Below are positions 38,668-48,328 of a DNA stretch of 64,000 bases, piece after piece. How positions within the stretch are numbered: position 1 is the first letter of the stretch; each line of letters starts with the position of its first letter. The stretch is from FEB-25 sp963822175 (GTDB lineage: Bacteria; Chloroflexota; Anaerolineae; Anaerolineales; UBA4823). The position numbers and the translations under genes are program-made. The notes beneath the pieces are model-generated. The model saw nothing but the letters and a program-made list of their open reading frames with translations. It did no database searches and had not been told where the DNA came from. The stretch is from NCBI GenBank assembly GCA_963822175.1, contig CAWGGJ010000003.1, positions 682,001-746,000 of the forward strand. The letters are read 5' to 3'.

Positions 38668-41600
38668 ATGAGGAAAAAAGTTACTTTCATAGTCCTTATT
38701 TTTATTCTTAGCGGTGGGTTGACGCTTACCTGGTTGTTGGGTGCACAGGCTTCTCCGGGTGTTGCCGCTTCTCCCACTGCAGAGCTGCATGTCTGCCCAT
38801 CCGGCTGCCCATATGAAAACGTGCAGGATGCGGTGGACGCAGCCAATGAGGGAGATATCATCAAAGTGGCGGAGGGCACCTATACCAGCGTGAGTGCCCG
38901 TGAAGGAGTCACCCAGACGGTCTACCTGAGCAAGACGCTCACCATCCAGGGTGGCTACACCACCAGTGACTGGGAGACCCCAGAACCGGAGGTCAACATC
39001 ACCACGCTGGATGCTCAGGGGCAGGGGCGGGTGATCACAATCAAGGGCGAAATTGCATCCACCATTGCTGGACTGCACATCACCGGTGGCAATGCCCTGG
39101 TGATGGATGATAACCATAATGATGGGGGCGGCATTTATACCCAACTGAATATGTTACCTGCTGGCACTGTCCTGACGCTGAAGGACAACCATATCTACGG
39201 GAACACCGCCTGGAGTGGCGGGGGAGCTTATCTTGACGGTCATGGTGATTACCTGCTGGAGGGCAACACCTTCGAAACCAATACTGCCAGCGATCGCGGC
39301 GGTGGGGCGGTGGTCTTCAACCAGTTTGCTACCCTGAACAACAACAATTTCGATCACAACAGCTGCGGCAGCATGGGTGGTGGGCTGGCAATCCTGTATG
39401 CCGACGCCATCCTGCAAAGCAACAGCTTTACCGAAAACGAGGCGGGGGAGGCCGGCGGTGGGTTGTTTGTGTACAACAGCTCCTTCGAGGCGGAGGGAGA
39501 TTGGATCGTAAAGAACAGTAGCGGGCGCGGCGGCGGGTTGGCTGTTTTTGGTGAAATGAACCGCCATACCTGGCGGGATAACTGGATGGTCAATGTAGTC
39601 GTCGCCTACAATGAAGCCACCACAGAGGGCTCCGGCATATACGTCGGCGGCTGCCCGTTGCACCTGTGGCACGCCACCCTGGTAAATAACATCGGCGGAG
39701 GTGACAGTGGCATCCTGATCGGCGACTGGAATCCCTGGGACATCCCCACCACTTCCGAGGTCGAGCTGCTCAACACGATCGTGACCACGCAGACCACCGG
39801 CATTGCGGTGGGAGACGGTAGCTCAGTGGCGGTCGACAGTATCCTGTGGTATGCGGATGCCATCACGCTCACCGAAGTGCCCGAAGCGGACGTCTCGATT
39901 GTCAACCAGTTCACCGGCGACCCAGCCTTTGCTGACCCACCCGCGGCAGACTTTCACCTCAATCCCACTTCAGCAGCACGCGACGTAGGGATGGTGAGCG
40001 GGGTAGCCAGTGATATTGACGGATGGGTGAGACCGATGGGTTTCGGCTTTGACCTGGGTGCTTTCGAACACCACGACGCAGCCATCAGCCTGTCTGCAAT
40101 ACCGCACCTGAGCGGCGCTAATATTGGGGAGGAGCTCACTTATCAAGTTGTGCTAACCAGCAGTGGTGCGGGAGACAACGTCAACGTGATCCTGACCGAC
40201 ACGCTGGATGCATGGCAGCGCCCTCTAACAGTTGATTCGCCAGATGGGAACTGCAGCATCGAAAATCCGGATTGGGGCGGCACAGTGGTCTGCGAACCCG
40301 GCAACCTGAACATCGGTGATGTGATCGATATCCAGGTGACAGTCGAAGTCGACGCTGCAGCATCACTGGGTGACGAGCTGATCAACACCGTGACCGCGCA
40401 TGCAGACAAGGCTGCTAACACCGTCCAATCGGTGGTGTATGCGCAGGATTGCCACGTGCGCATCGGCAACAGCCCCACCGAGTATACTTCGGTGCAGGAG
40501 GCAGTGGAGGCGGCCTATCCATACGCGCTGGTGAAGGTGGCAGGCACCTGCATGGGCGTCTATGGGCCGCAAGGAGCACGCCAGCAGGTCTTGCTCGAGC
40601 AGACACTGACCCTGCAAGGTGGCTATACCACCGCCAACTGGACCACGCCCGACTCTGAGACCAACATCACCACGCTGGACGCACGCGGATTGGGGCGTGT
40701 GCTGTTCATCAACACCCAAACGCCAGGTGGAACGTTGATCGACGGTCTGCACATCACCGGCGGGAACGGTGCTTACCAGGTGGGTGGGCATTCACCGTTC
40801 GAACACTTTGGAAGCCGCGGCGGTGGGGTGTATGTGTATGGCTCTGACCCCACGTTTTCGAACGATCACATCTACGGCAACATCACTCCTGAGGAAGGCG
40901 GAGGCATGGCGACCAGCTTCTGCAACTGTACGGTCCGTAACACCACCTTTTCCGGCAATACGACGCTGACGGTGGGAGGTGGATTGTCAGCCCATGCCGG
41001 TGCCGCTGAAGTGTATGACAGCCTTTTCGAAGGGAACAGCGCAGAGACCGGTGGCGGATTCGGTTCAGCTGCAGCGGGGGGTGGTCGTTTCTTCCGCACC
41101 ACCTTCATCAATAATCATGCCACTGGTTACGGCGGCGGTTTAGCACTTGAAACGGCAGCCTGGCTGAATGAGACAGTGATCCTGAACAATACGGCAGAGC
41201 GCGGGGCGGGGATTGCCTTTTTCGAAGGGATCAGCCCATTTAGCCCCTATGCCGTTCTGACCAACACTGTCATAGCCGACAACCAGGCGACGTTGGAAGG
41301 CGCGGGGGTTTTCATCCCTTCGGGAGGGGCGGTGAAAATGCTGCACACCACCCTGGCACGCAATATTGGTGGGGATAGCAGCGGTGTGACCCTGAGCTGG
41401 TACGACTGGATGTCGCCTGGAACTTCGACTCTACTGATGACGGATACCATCCTGGCATATCAAGACGTGGGAATCAAGGTGAGTGATGCCAGCACGATCA
41501 CGGTAAATGGGGTATTGTGGTTTGCCAATACAGATGATGTCTGGCAATCGAACGATGCCACGGTGTACCTGTCAAACGAACATACTGGCGATCCGCTCTT

Positions 41601-41784
41601 CCTCAACCCGGATAACGGTGACTATCACATAGGCGAGACATCTGCTGCACGGGATATGGGTGTGCCGAGTGGCGTGACGTGGGATATAGATGGCGAGCGC
41701 CGTCCAATGGGTCCAGCCTGGGACCTGGGTGCAGACGAGTATTTCCTGAACTCGATCTTTCTGCCATTGACCCTGCGGAATTAA
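38668..41784 (+). CDS. Giant secreted parallel beta-helix protein, copy 3 (intact)
   Basis: 1038 residues from the ATG at 38668, which has GAGGAGG. A signal peptide (about 1-30, cut after 'GAQA') precedes two homologous halves. Each begins with a cysteine pair and an 'A.EGDIIKVAEGTY' or 'YPYALVKVAGTC' strand, then 'LT.QGGYTT..W.TP..E.NITTLDA', then Gly-rich beta-helix rungs ('SGGGAYLDG', 'RGGGLAVFG'). Between them is a DUF11-like domain ('GEELTYQVVLTSSG', 'GDVIDIQVTVEVD'). Each half closes with a 'AARD.GM..GV..DIDG..RPMG..DLGA' motif like choice-of-anchor proteins. The C-terminus is 'IFLPLTLRN'. Likely a surface adhesin or polysaccharide-binding protein. Confidence 0.85.
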   Translation: MRKKVTFIVLIFILSGGLTLTWLLGAQASPGVAASPTAELHVCPSGCPYENVQDAVDAANEGDIIKVAEGTYTSVSAREGVTQTVYLSKTLTIQGGYTTSDWETPEPEVNITTLDAQGQGRVITIKGEIASTIAGLHITGGNALVMDDNHNDGGGIYTQLNMLPAGTVLTLKDNHIYGNTAWSGGGAYLDGHGDYLLEGNTFETNTASDRGGGAVVFNQFATLNNNNFDHNSCGSMGGGLAILYADAILQSNSFTENEAGEAGGGLFVYNSSFEAEGDWIVKNSSGRGGGLAVFGEMNRHTWRDNWMVNVVVAYNEATTEGSGIYVGGCPLHLWHATLVNNIGGGDSGILIGDWNPWDIPTTSEVELLNTIVTTQTTGIAVGDGSSVAVDSILWYADAITLTEVPEADVSIVNQFTGDPAFADPPAADFHLNPTSAARDVGMVSGVASDIDGWVRPMGFGFDLGAFEHHDAAISLSAIPHLSGANIGEELTYQVVLTSSGAGDNVNVILTDTLDAWQRPLTVDSPDGNCSIENPDWGGTVVCEPGNLNIGDVIDIQVTVEVDAAASLGDELINTVTAHADKAANTVQSVVYAQDCHVRIGNSPTEYTSVQEAVEAAYPYALVKVAGTCMGVYGPQGARQQVLLEQTLTLQGGYTTANWTTPDSETNITTLDARGLGRVLFINTQTPGGTLIDGLHITGGNGAYQVGGHSPFEHFGSRGGGVYVYGSDPTFSNDHIYGNITPEEGGGMATSFCNCTVRNTTFSGNTTLTVGGGLSAHAGAAEVYDSLFEGNSAETGGGFGSAAAGGGRFFRTTFINNHATGYGGGLALETAAWLNETVILNNTAERGAGIAFFEGISPFSPYAVLTNTVIADNQATLEGAGVFIPSGGAVKMLHTTLARNIGGDSSGVTLSWYDWMSPGTSTLLMTDTILAYQDVGIKVSDASTITVNGVLWFANTDDVWQSNDATVYLSNEHTGDPLFLNPDNGDYHIGETSAARDMGVPSGVTWDIDGERRPMGPAWDLGADEYFLNSIFLPLTLRN

Positions 41785-42110
41785 GATCACATCCTAGAAA
41801 GTAGGCTATACATCACACAATTATGAATGAAACGATGATATTTTAATCAATAAATAGGTTTTACAGACCATAGACGAACAACTTCTACAATACCTGTTGT
41901 GTGGTTTATGGGTTGCATCAATAGACGTAAAGGTGGCACCTGATAACTACTTGGAGATGGCAAGGCAATTTCAATGTAATTCCAATACTTGGTGACTCCC
42001 AACAGGTGAACTCGGGTGTGTTGCGAATTTATCCCAGGGGAGATTAATGCTTCTAAAGTGCTGGAGATTTGATTTTCCAGGTAGATAAATAACTTAGAAA
42101 GGAAGCAGAC
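41785..42110. other. Gap between beta-helix copy 3 and the next beta-helix gene
   Basis: No gene is supported. Unlike copies 1 and 2, copy 3 is not followed by the GCCTCG hairpin, so transcription could run on into the gene at 42111. Confidence 0.4.
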
Positions 42111-43673
42111 ATGCAAACACGAAGATGGATACTAATACTTTTCGCTTTGGTAGCAGGATTAGTTTTAACAGCGGCTTTTCTTGCTATTCTGGCGCGTCCC
42201 GTCTCAGCAGATGCAACCATTCTTTATGCTAAACCAGGCGGGGCAATCTCTGGATCGTGCGATAGCTGGGATGACGCCTGTGACTTGCAGTTCGCTCTCA
42301 CCTCGGCCATCTCAGGCACCGAAATCTGGGTGGCGCATGGAGTGTACACACCCGGGATGGATATAGAGTCAACCTTCCAACTTAAAATCGATGTTGCCCT
42401 TTATGGCGGCTTTGCCATGACTGAGACGCTACGCGACCAACGTAACTGGCAGCTCAACCTCACTGTGCTGAGCGGTGACATCGATGGCAACGATACCACC
42501 GACCCCAACGGCGTGGTGACGGATACGAATAATATCCATGGCAACAACGCCTTTCATGTTCTGGACGGCAGCGGGACCAACGCCACTGCCATCCTGGACG
42601 GATTTACCGCCACAGCTGGAAATGCAATCGGAACTATCGGCTATTACGACGCCCTAGGCGGTGGGATGATTATTACACCATCCGGTAGTCCTACCGTTCA
42701 GAATATCAGTTTTATTGGCAACCATGCCAACGGTTATGGCGGAGGATTTTATAATGAAGGTAACCTGGTACTCTCCCATGTTGTTTTTATTAATAACACA
42801 TGCAATAATGGGGGTGGGGGCATATTAACTTACGGGAGTCCCGTCCTCACCGATGTGGATTTCATCGGGAATCAGGCAGTTATCGGCGGAGGACTTAACA
42901 TCCAGGGGAGTTACAATACCGTGACCATCAACCAGGCCAGATTTATCGGGAATCGCGCGTTTAGCAATACGTATTACACATATGGCGGGGGAATGTATGA
43001 AAATCAGGGAGAGGGCAGCAGCCTGAACCTGACAAATGCGATATTTAGTGGAAATATATCGACCTGGTACGGCGGTGGAATGGTAATTTCTGTGGGTGAT
43101 GTACAGATGACCAATGTTCTCTTCTACGGCAATTGGGCTGGCGATTCCGGAGGCGGGATGTCGATTTATCAAACCGCTCCTGAGATGACGAATGTTACCT
43201 TCAGCGGTAACTGGTCAAATTATGGTGGGGGGATCTATATCGATGCACTTAACGGCTTCCCACTCAACCTAGCGAACAGCATCTTTTGGGGGAATTCCGG
43301 ACCATATGGAAGTCAATTCGACAAACAAATCTGGATTCATGCTGGACTGGTGAACGCCTCGTACAGCGACATTCAAGGTGGATATACCGGCGAAGGCAAT
43401 ATAAACGTTGACCCACAATTCACTTTTCCCATCACCGCCACCGTTGCACCCACCACCACCGGTGATTATCACTTACAGATCATCTCTCCCGCCATCGATG
43501 CTGGTGATAACCGAGCTATTGCTGTCACCACCGACCTGGACGGCAAAATGCGTAAAATGGATATAGCCAGTGTGCCCGATACGGGCTTCGGCACACCACC
43601 GATTGTGGATATGGGTCCTTACGAAGATGGCTTGGTTGTCAGGTTCTTCTTGCCCGTCATTTCAAAGGAATGA
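42111..43673 (+). CDS. Secreted beta-helix protein with choice-of-anchor-like C-terminus
   Basis: 520 residues. The signal peptide covers about 1-33 (cut after 'PVSA'). The N-terminal cysteine pair in 'GSCDSWDDACDLQFAL' and 'EIWVAHGVYTPG' are typical of this class of secreted right-handed beta-helix proteins. The middle is built from Gly-rich rungs such as 'NNGGGGILTYGSP' and 'SYGGGMY'-like turns with FxGN repeats. It ends with 'SPAIDAGDNRAI', 'DLDGKMRKMD' and the tail 'VRFFLPVISKE'. AAAGGA precedes the ATG. It is unlike copies 1-3 in sequence, with a single helix and no DUF11-like domain, but shares the overall plan. Confidence 0.85.
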   Translation: MQTRRWILILFALVAGLVLTAAFLAILARPVSADATILYAKPGGAISGSCDSWDDACDLQFALTSAISGTEIWVAHGVYTPGMDIESTFQLKIDVALYGGFAMTETLRDQRNWQLNLTVLSGDIDGNDTTDPNGVVTDTNNIHGNNAFHVLDGSGTNATAILDGFTATAGNAIGTIGYYDALGGGMIITPSGSPTVQNISFIGNHANGYGGGFYNEGNLVLSHVVFINNTCNNGGGGILTYGSPVLTDVDFIGNQAVIGGGLNIQGSYNTVTINQARFIGNRAFSNTYYTYGGGMYENQGEGSSLNLTNAIFSGNISTWYGGGMVISVGDVQMTNVLFYGNWAGDSGGGMSIYQTAPEMTNVTFSGNWSNYGGGIYIDALNGFPLNLANSIFWGNSGPYGSQFDKQIWIHAGLVNASYSDIQGGYTGEGNINVDPQFTFPITATVAPTTTGDYHLQIISPAIDAGDNRAIAVTTDLDGKMRKMDIASVPDTGFGTPPIVDMGPYEDGLVVRFFLPVISKE

Positions 43674-43820
43674 AGATCCCGACAGTGACAATGCAAGAAG
43701 GGACTAGTAAGCGCAGGAATTTCCTATCTTGCAGGCCTTGCAACCAGCTATATTAGGATGCTATATCCCGGGTAAGCATGCCTGCTGATTAATTAGGGTA
43801 GTTCATAATACCAAAATCGA

Positions 43821-43848
43821 AGGGTGAGTCTTCTGACTCGCCCTTTTT
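43821..43848 (+). terminator. Terminator after the beta-helix gene at 42111
   Basis: A ten-base stem, AGGGTGAGTC/GACTCGCCCT, with a TTCT loop is followed by five T residues, 150 bases after the stop codon. The rest of the 43674-44027 gap shows nothing else. Confidence 0.75.
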
Positions 43849-44027
43849 GATGATTCGATAGGATGCAAACCCATGCTCTTGATTTTACAAACCCTGGCTA
43901 CCCCCTCGTTACTGTTTCTATGAATAAACAATATTAAGGGAATTTACCAACTCAACAAGAGAAAACTTAAAATATTGCGGATTTCACATAAACCCCTTGT
44001 ATTTATTTACCCACTACAGACAGACAC

Positions 44028-45557
44028 TCATTTTATCATCACCGGAAGCCAGAAATTCACCAGGATCACATACTCAAATGATCCAATGTCATTTGCAGCA
44101 CCTTGCGGACGGGGCATACCGCGCTGATCCACAGTCACCGGATGACCATCGGGATCCGTGGAAGATGCAGCATCGATCGCCGGACTACCTGCTAATAATG
44201 CATGCGTTGGGGTATATCCGCCATGATATCCCAGTGGTCCGAGCATGGGGTTTTCCCCATAAATGTTGCCGGTCTGATCGCCTGTGATGGTGCAACCGCT
44301 TGTATTTTGGATCAGATTGTAACCATAGGAACTGAATGTTCCAAAGCAATCCGGTCCGTTCGGGCCATCACCACCCGCCAGCAAGGTATTTTTCAAAATC
44401 ACCAACGTGCCGAAATTATAGATTCCACCGCCGCCTGCTCCGCCGGCTGAGTTGCCACTTAAGCTGACGTTAGTCAGCGTCAAAGTGGACTCGCTGGAGT
44501 TGTACAACCCTCCGCCCCGGTTGCCGGCAGTGTTACCACTGAAGGTGACATTCAACAGCGTGGAAGTACCAAGATTAATCATCCCAGCGCCTTGGTCATT
44601 GGCAGAGTTACCGCTGAAGGTGACGTTGGTTAGCGTGGATGTCCCAGGATATTCGGTGATCATTCCTCCACCACTGAGATTGATGGCGGAGTTATCCATG
44701 AAGTTAACGTTCATCAGCGTGGCAATATTAGTGTTCGTCATCCCTCCACCATGGTACTTGGCGGAGTTACTGAGGAAGGTGACATTCGTCAGTGTGGCTG
44801 TGCCAGGGATACCGTTGAACATCCCACCGTTTTTAGGAGCGGAGTTGCCAACGAAAACGACATCCGTCAACATGGCAATACCAGCATTATGCATCCCGCC
44901 ACCGTTTCCATCATATGAGGAAGGTGTGGCAAAGTTCCCGTTGAAGACGACGTTCGTGAGCGTGGCGGTGCCAGTGTTATAAATTCCACCGCCGTAAACA
45001 TCCGTGGAATTCGTGTTGAAAATAACGTTTGCCAGGGTTGCGTTGCCATAATGATTGTACAACCCACCGCCACCATGCTGGGCAAAACTACCACTAAAAG
45101 TGACATTCATCAGCAAAGTTGTACCAGAGTTATACATCCCGCCGCCTGAATTAATAACACCAGTGGCAAAACCATTGGCAATGGTCAGACCTATAAAAGC
45201 CGTGCTTCCAGCCGTTACACGGAAAATTTGAGAAGCATGGTTACCATCGACTGTCAGGCTATCCGGTCCGGGACCATTGATGGTCAGATTTTTATCAATA
45301 AATAACGGACCCAGATTTAAGACGATCGTCCCACTAACACTGAAGTTAATCGTATCCCCAACATCTGCAACCTGGATCGCATCTCGCAGCGAGCAATCAC
45401 CATCGCTGCAGCTGCCGTCGTTTTCATCGGCAAGGGTATTAACGGTCAGCGTGGCTGCCAGGGTTTGTTTCGGTGACAGCCCACCACTGATCATCATTAC
45501 ACAAAGGAGGAGGACGAGAAATATTCTTGATTGGCTGATATTTCGATTGGTGGACAT
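44028..45557 (-). CDS. Secreted CSLREA-type beta-helix protein
   Basis: 509 residues. The signal peptide (about 1-36) is followed by 'TVNTLADENDGSCSDGDCSLRDAI', a clear CSLREA-domain start, and then regularly spaced rungs of the form 'LTNVTFSGNSA...GGGM.N'. About a dozen near-identical rungs of 24-30 residues form one long helix. It ends with 'SPAIDAASSTDPDG', 'DQRGMPRPQG' and the tail 'VNFWLPVMIK'. AGGAGGG precedes the ATG at suitable spacing. It faces the other beta-helix genes, convergent with 42111. Confidence 0.85.
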   Translation of the reverse strand: MSTNRNISQSRIFLVLLLCVMMISGGLSPKQTLAATLTVNTLADENDGSCSDGDCSLRDAIQVADVGDTINFSVSGTIVLNLGPLFIDKNLTINGPGPDSLTVDGNHASQIFRVTAGSTAFIGLTIANGFATGVINSGGGMYNSGTTLLMNVTFSGSFAQHGGGGLYNHYGNATLANVIFNTNSTDVYGGGIYNTGTATLTNVVFNGNFATPSSYDGNGGGMHNAGIAMLTDVVFVGNSAPKNGGMFNGIPGTATLTNVTFLSNSAKYHGGGMTNTNIATLMNVNFMDNSAINLSGGGMITEYPGTSTLTNVTFSGNSANDQGAGMINLGTSTLLNVTFSGNTAGNRGGGLYNSSESTLTLTNVSLSGNSAGGAGGGGIYNFGTLVILKNTLLAGGDGPNGPDCFGTFSSYGYNLIQNTSGCTITGDQTGNIYGENPMLGPLGYHGGYTPTHALLAGSPAIDAASSTDPDGHPVTVDQRGMPRPQGAANDIGSFEYVILVNFWLPVMIK

Positions 45558-46273
45558 AAAATAATCCCTCCTGGTGTGGATTTATATTTACTTGCAGTCC
45601 CGAATAGTTATAAATATGATCACTCGCCCACTTACCTGATCACCTTTAATTTCCCTGTACCTCCAACCCCCATGTTTTATTCATAAAATGCGCTCATTCA
45701 ATATACATCTTTTTTTGTGAAATGCAAGCATAATTCTTGCTTTTTTAATTAACCCTGAATTCAGATTACTGGTAGAGCAGTCGTTTGGTATTAATTCAAG
45801 CTACCATCCTTCCTCTTTCCCGTTTCTGGTCTTTGATATAGGCTTAATTGCAACATTTGCACTCGATATGTCTACAGGGATATACTGCCTGCAGTAAATT
45901 AATTTGCGGGTATGGGGATGATAGATTAACCACAGTTGCCTGCTCTCACTTCGATAGGACGGAGCACTCAGATGGTTGTTATCTCCTCCCAGCACATCAC
46001 CTAACACGACCCATGTTATTTCCCTATGATTTATCGCTAACCTTTCCAGTTAATACCTATACTAAGTGACTAATCACGAATTGCTGATCTCTGATACCAA
46101 AACATGAGAAATCTTAAAAAATCACAATAACCGCACAAACACCTTGTAAAATAGAACATTTGTACTATAATGCAAATATGATCAGCTCATTCATCCACAA
46201 ATCTAACAGATTCTCTTCCAAATCTTATTCGTTTCGATTCGTTTTTTATTAAAACGACTACTTTTTTACATAC
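45558..46273. other. 700-base region without a supported gene
   Basis: AT-rich, with only short overlapping frames on both strands and no ribosome sites or recognisable protein. The only signal is the promoter-like pair at 46144-46171. Confidence 0.4.
46144..46171 (+). promoter_or_regulatory. Putative promoter of the HTH gene at 46274
   Basis: TTGTAA (46144-46149) and a perfect TATAAT (46166-46171), 16 bases apart, about 100 bases before the start codon. Confidence 0.4.
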
Positions 46274-46777
46274 ATGTCCCAACCTCGCCTCCCACCTCGT
46301 GGGATCTTCATCCCCACCCATATGATCTTTAACACCCAGCTGCCCCCGGCTGTGCTGGTCACCTGGATCAAGCTGCGCTGCCTAGCCTGGGATGGATGGG
46401 TTACGCCGCCCTTTAGCATACCTGAGCTTGCCTCCCTCATCGGCATTCACCCGAACAGATTACACAAGCACCTGTCCCATCTTCAAGAAATATCCGCCCT
46501 GGCATGGCGCATAACAAAGGCAGGAAAGCTTATCCTGTCCTTCCCCGAAGAGCCTGCTGCCAGGATAGTGAACCAGCCCTCAGCATCCATTCTCCCGGGT
46601 GCAACGATTCCTTATCCCCAGGACCGAGATACCCTTGCTAGCCCGTCTTACTTTCCGCCGCAAATCCTTGGTTATCTTTCCTATCCGGAAGAACCTGAAG
46701 GATTCTCAACCCTGGAAGTATGTGAAGATTTGAAGCTTGAGCGAGTGAATGAAGTGGCTGATTTTGAGCATTGCTGA
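46274..46777 (+). CDS. Winged-helix/HTH protein, replication-initiator-like or regulator
   Basis: 167 residues. 'FSIPELASLIGIHPNRLHKHLSHLQEISALAW' at about 54-85 is a clear helix-turn-helix with a following wing, close in style to the N-terminal domain of plasmid or phage initiator-like proteins and conserved-stage regulators ('IFIPTHMIFNTQLPPAVLVTWIKLRCL' at the start is the same kind of lead-in). The C-terminal half is Pro-rich and shows no domain. It stands alone, so its target is unknown. Confidence 0.6.
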   Translation: MSQPRLPPRGIFIPTHMIFNTQLPPAVLVTWIKLRCLAWDGWVTPPFSIPELASLIGIHPNRLHKHLSHLQEISALAWRITKAGKLILSFPEEPAARIVNQPSASILPGATIPYPQDRDTLASPSYFPPQILGYLSYPEEPEGFSTLEVCEDLKLERVNEVADFEHC

Positions 46778-46880
46778 GCTGATCTGTACCAATGATAGAT
46801 ACACTATCTAATAATAAATGCGGCGATCATGATCATCCATGACCGCCGCCAGGAGTAGCCTGGTTTAATTCCCAGCCTTT

Positions 46881-47501
46881 CTACCCAGAAGCCTGACTCC
46901 TTGACTGTAATAACTGGATCAGGGTGAGCAGCAGTATCGGATTCACCTCGCTGGTCTGCATGGTTGTGGCAGGTTGGCTGGCTGCGGGTGTGCCTTGTGC
47001 GACCATTCCAGCATTGATTTCACTCATGACACTATCCCCCCCACCTGGCATGCCACCCGGACCCTCCATAGGGGCAGCCTGACTTTGCCCGGAGGCGTTG
47101 GGAGTGCTGGCTGAGGCAGGCACACTTGCACCCGCTTCCATGGATTGCATCATGGCGCTAACCTGCTCTTCAGTGAGACCCATTGCATCCATCTCCCTGA
47201 CCTGGTCGGTGGTCATGGTTTCCTGGATCTGTTTCACCAACGCATCCAGCTCCACCTGGGAGGTGGTGTCACTGTTGCTCAAGGATTGATAAGCCTGCCA
47301 CAGGGTAAGCAGCACACCTGCCTGTGGGGCAGTCACTGCCTGAGCAGTGCCCTCCAGTTTAAGCGTGCCAGCTGCCAGCTCAACCGCAAGAGATAAACCG
47401 CTGCTGGTTATGACAGACACTGTGGGCGTACTGCTGCACCCTGCCAGCACGGTGGCAATGATCGTAATTAGGGTGCAAATGTTAATGAGTTTTGACTTCA
47501 T
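46881..47501 (-). CDS. Lipoprotein of unknown function
   Basis: 206 residues with the lipobox 'TVLAGCSS' ending at about residue 22. The mature part begins with a Thr/Ser stretch, has an amphipathic helical region with 'LVKQIQETMTTDQVREMDAMGLTEEQVSAMMQ'-type helices (about 95-130), and then a low-complexity Gly/Pro/Met/Ser tail. The helix pattern is reminiscent of small secreted regulators, but no family is recognised. It lies immediately downstream of the DUF4405-type gene and may share its transcript. Confidence 0.6.
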   Translation of the reverse strand: MKSKLINICTLITIIATVLAGCSSTPTVSVITSSGLSLAVELAAGTLKLEGTAQAVTAPQAGVLLTLWQAYQSLSNSDTTSQVELDALVKQIQETMTTDQVREMDAMGLTEEQVSAMMQSMEAGASVPASASTPNASGQSQAAPMEGPGGMPGGGDSVMSEINAGMVAQGTPAASQPATTMQTSEVNPILLLTLIQLLQSRSQASG

Positions 47502-47522
47502 TTTATCGTCCTTTCTTCGGTT

Positions 47523-48328
47523 CTATGTACATTCACCAAAATCGCAACGGTTGTTATTATTGCTATCTGTATAACGCCGGCATTGCCCAGGGAACGAACA
47601 GTGCCTGCCACACTGGATGCTGCAACTATCACTCGATGAGAACCAACCGGATGAAGATTGGGGAACACCCGACTGGTTGATATAGTAACTTGAGGAATTG
47701 CTTGTTTCATCCTGGATGGTCGTGCTGCCTTCTCCGCCCTGCAATGCTGCCAGGCTCCTGGTGGCACTCAGCATGGCAATTAACGATGCACCTCCCGCTA
47801 CCCCAAACACCTTCAAAAAATCCCGCCGGTCCATGGAGTGCCTGTCGACTGGAACCGGCTGCAGCTGGGGTGATTTTGCAAGCGTGGGGACGGATGGTAT
47901 TACAATTGCCCTGGTTGTTTTGGATATCCACCGCCAGTGGAGCGCCAGTTTGACCATGAGCGCCAGCAGGGTTGTTATGGATGCAATAATGTGAATGGTG
48001 AGCCAGCTGGTGTAGTTGTTGAGGGGTACTCCCAGCCAGGTGGAAATGACCAGCCCGGTGAGGATGATCAGGGCAAAACCTGCCAGCAACAAGCCATCAA
48101 CAATGTACTTGAGTAACACGTTTCCCGATACATTGTTGAACAAACGCTTGCTCACTGCATCCACCCAATCGAGTGGATCAGCAGGTGATAAAGTGCCAGC
48201 AAGCCGCCAAAGGCACCGATCCACTGGTGTAGCTCGATGCCAGTAAAACTCAGGAAAAATGCCAGCAGGAATCCTGTAAACAACAAAATATCAATCCACC
48301 AATAAGTTTTCTGCTTTGTTTTCATCAT
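47523..48328 (-). CDS. DUF4405-type membrane protein with Tat-like and Cys-rich C-terminus, frameshifted
   Basis: The start ATG at 48328 opens a frame for one hydrophobic hairpin ('WWIDILLFTGFLLAFFLS', 'WIGAFGGLLALYHLLIH') that stops at 48152. A second frame, open back to 48224, continues with 'DWVDAVSKRLFNN' and two more membrane helices, as expected for one DUF4405 protein. The switch lies near 48165-48180. After the membrane part comes a Tat-like 'DRRDFLKVFGVAGGAS' and a Cys-rich end ('CSIQCGRHC', 'GQCRRYTD', 'RCDFGEC') able to bind metal or an Fe-S cluster. A redox or electron-transfer role is inferred. Confidence 0.6.

Larger units (their letters stand above)
31673..41784 (+). repeat. 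Three tandem copies of a 3.4-kb beta-helix transcription unit
   Basis: The start codons at 31820, 35247 and 38668 are spaced 3427 and 3421 bases apart. Each copy has a related promoter (TTG.A. and GATAAT 16 bases apart, 142-145 bases before the ATG), a GAGGAGG ribosome site, a homologous coding region, and, in copies 1 and 2, a hairpin terminator. The duplication therefore covers the whole transcription unit. Confidence 0.85.

Noticed and set aside
41930..41960. T-box-like AAAGGTGGCACC before the beta-helix gene at 42111
   Set aside because: No terminator or leader structure follows, and the downstream gene is not one such leaders control.
41847..42116. 89-codon minus-strand frame ahead of the beta-helix gene at 42111
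   Set aside because: Its start overlaps the ribosome site of the plus-strand gene and the sequence is without motif.
48140..48230. Programmed ribosomal frameshift in the DUF4405-type gene
   Set aside because: No slippery heptamer or downstream pseudoknot is visible, and other single-base breaks nearby make an indel more likely.
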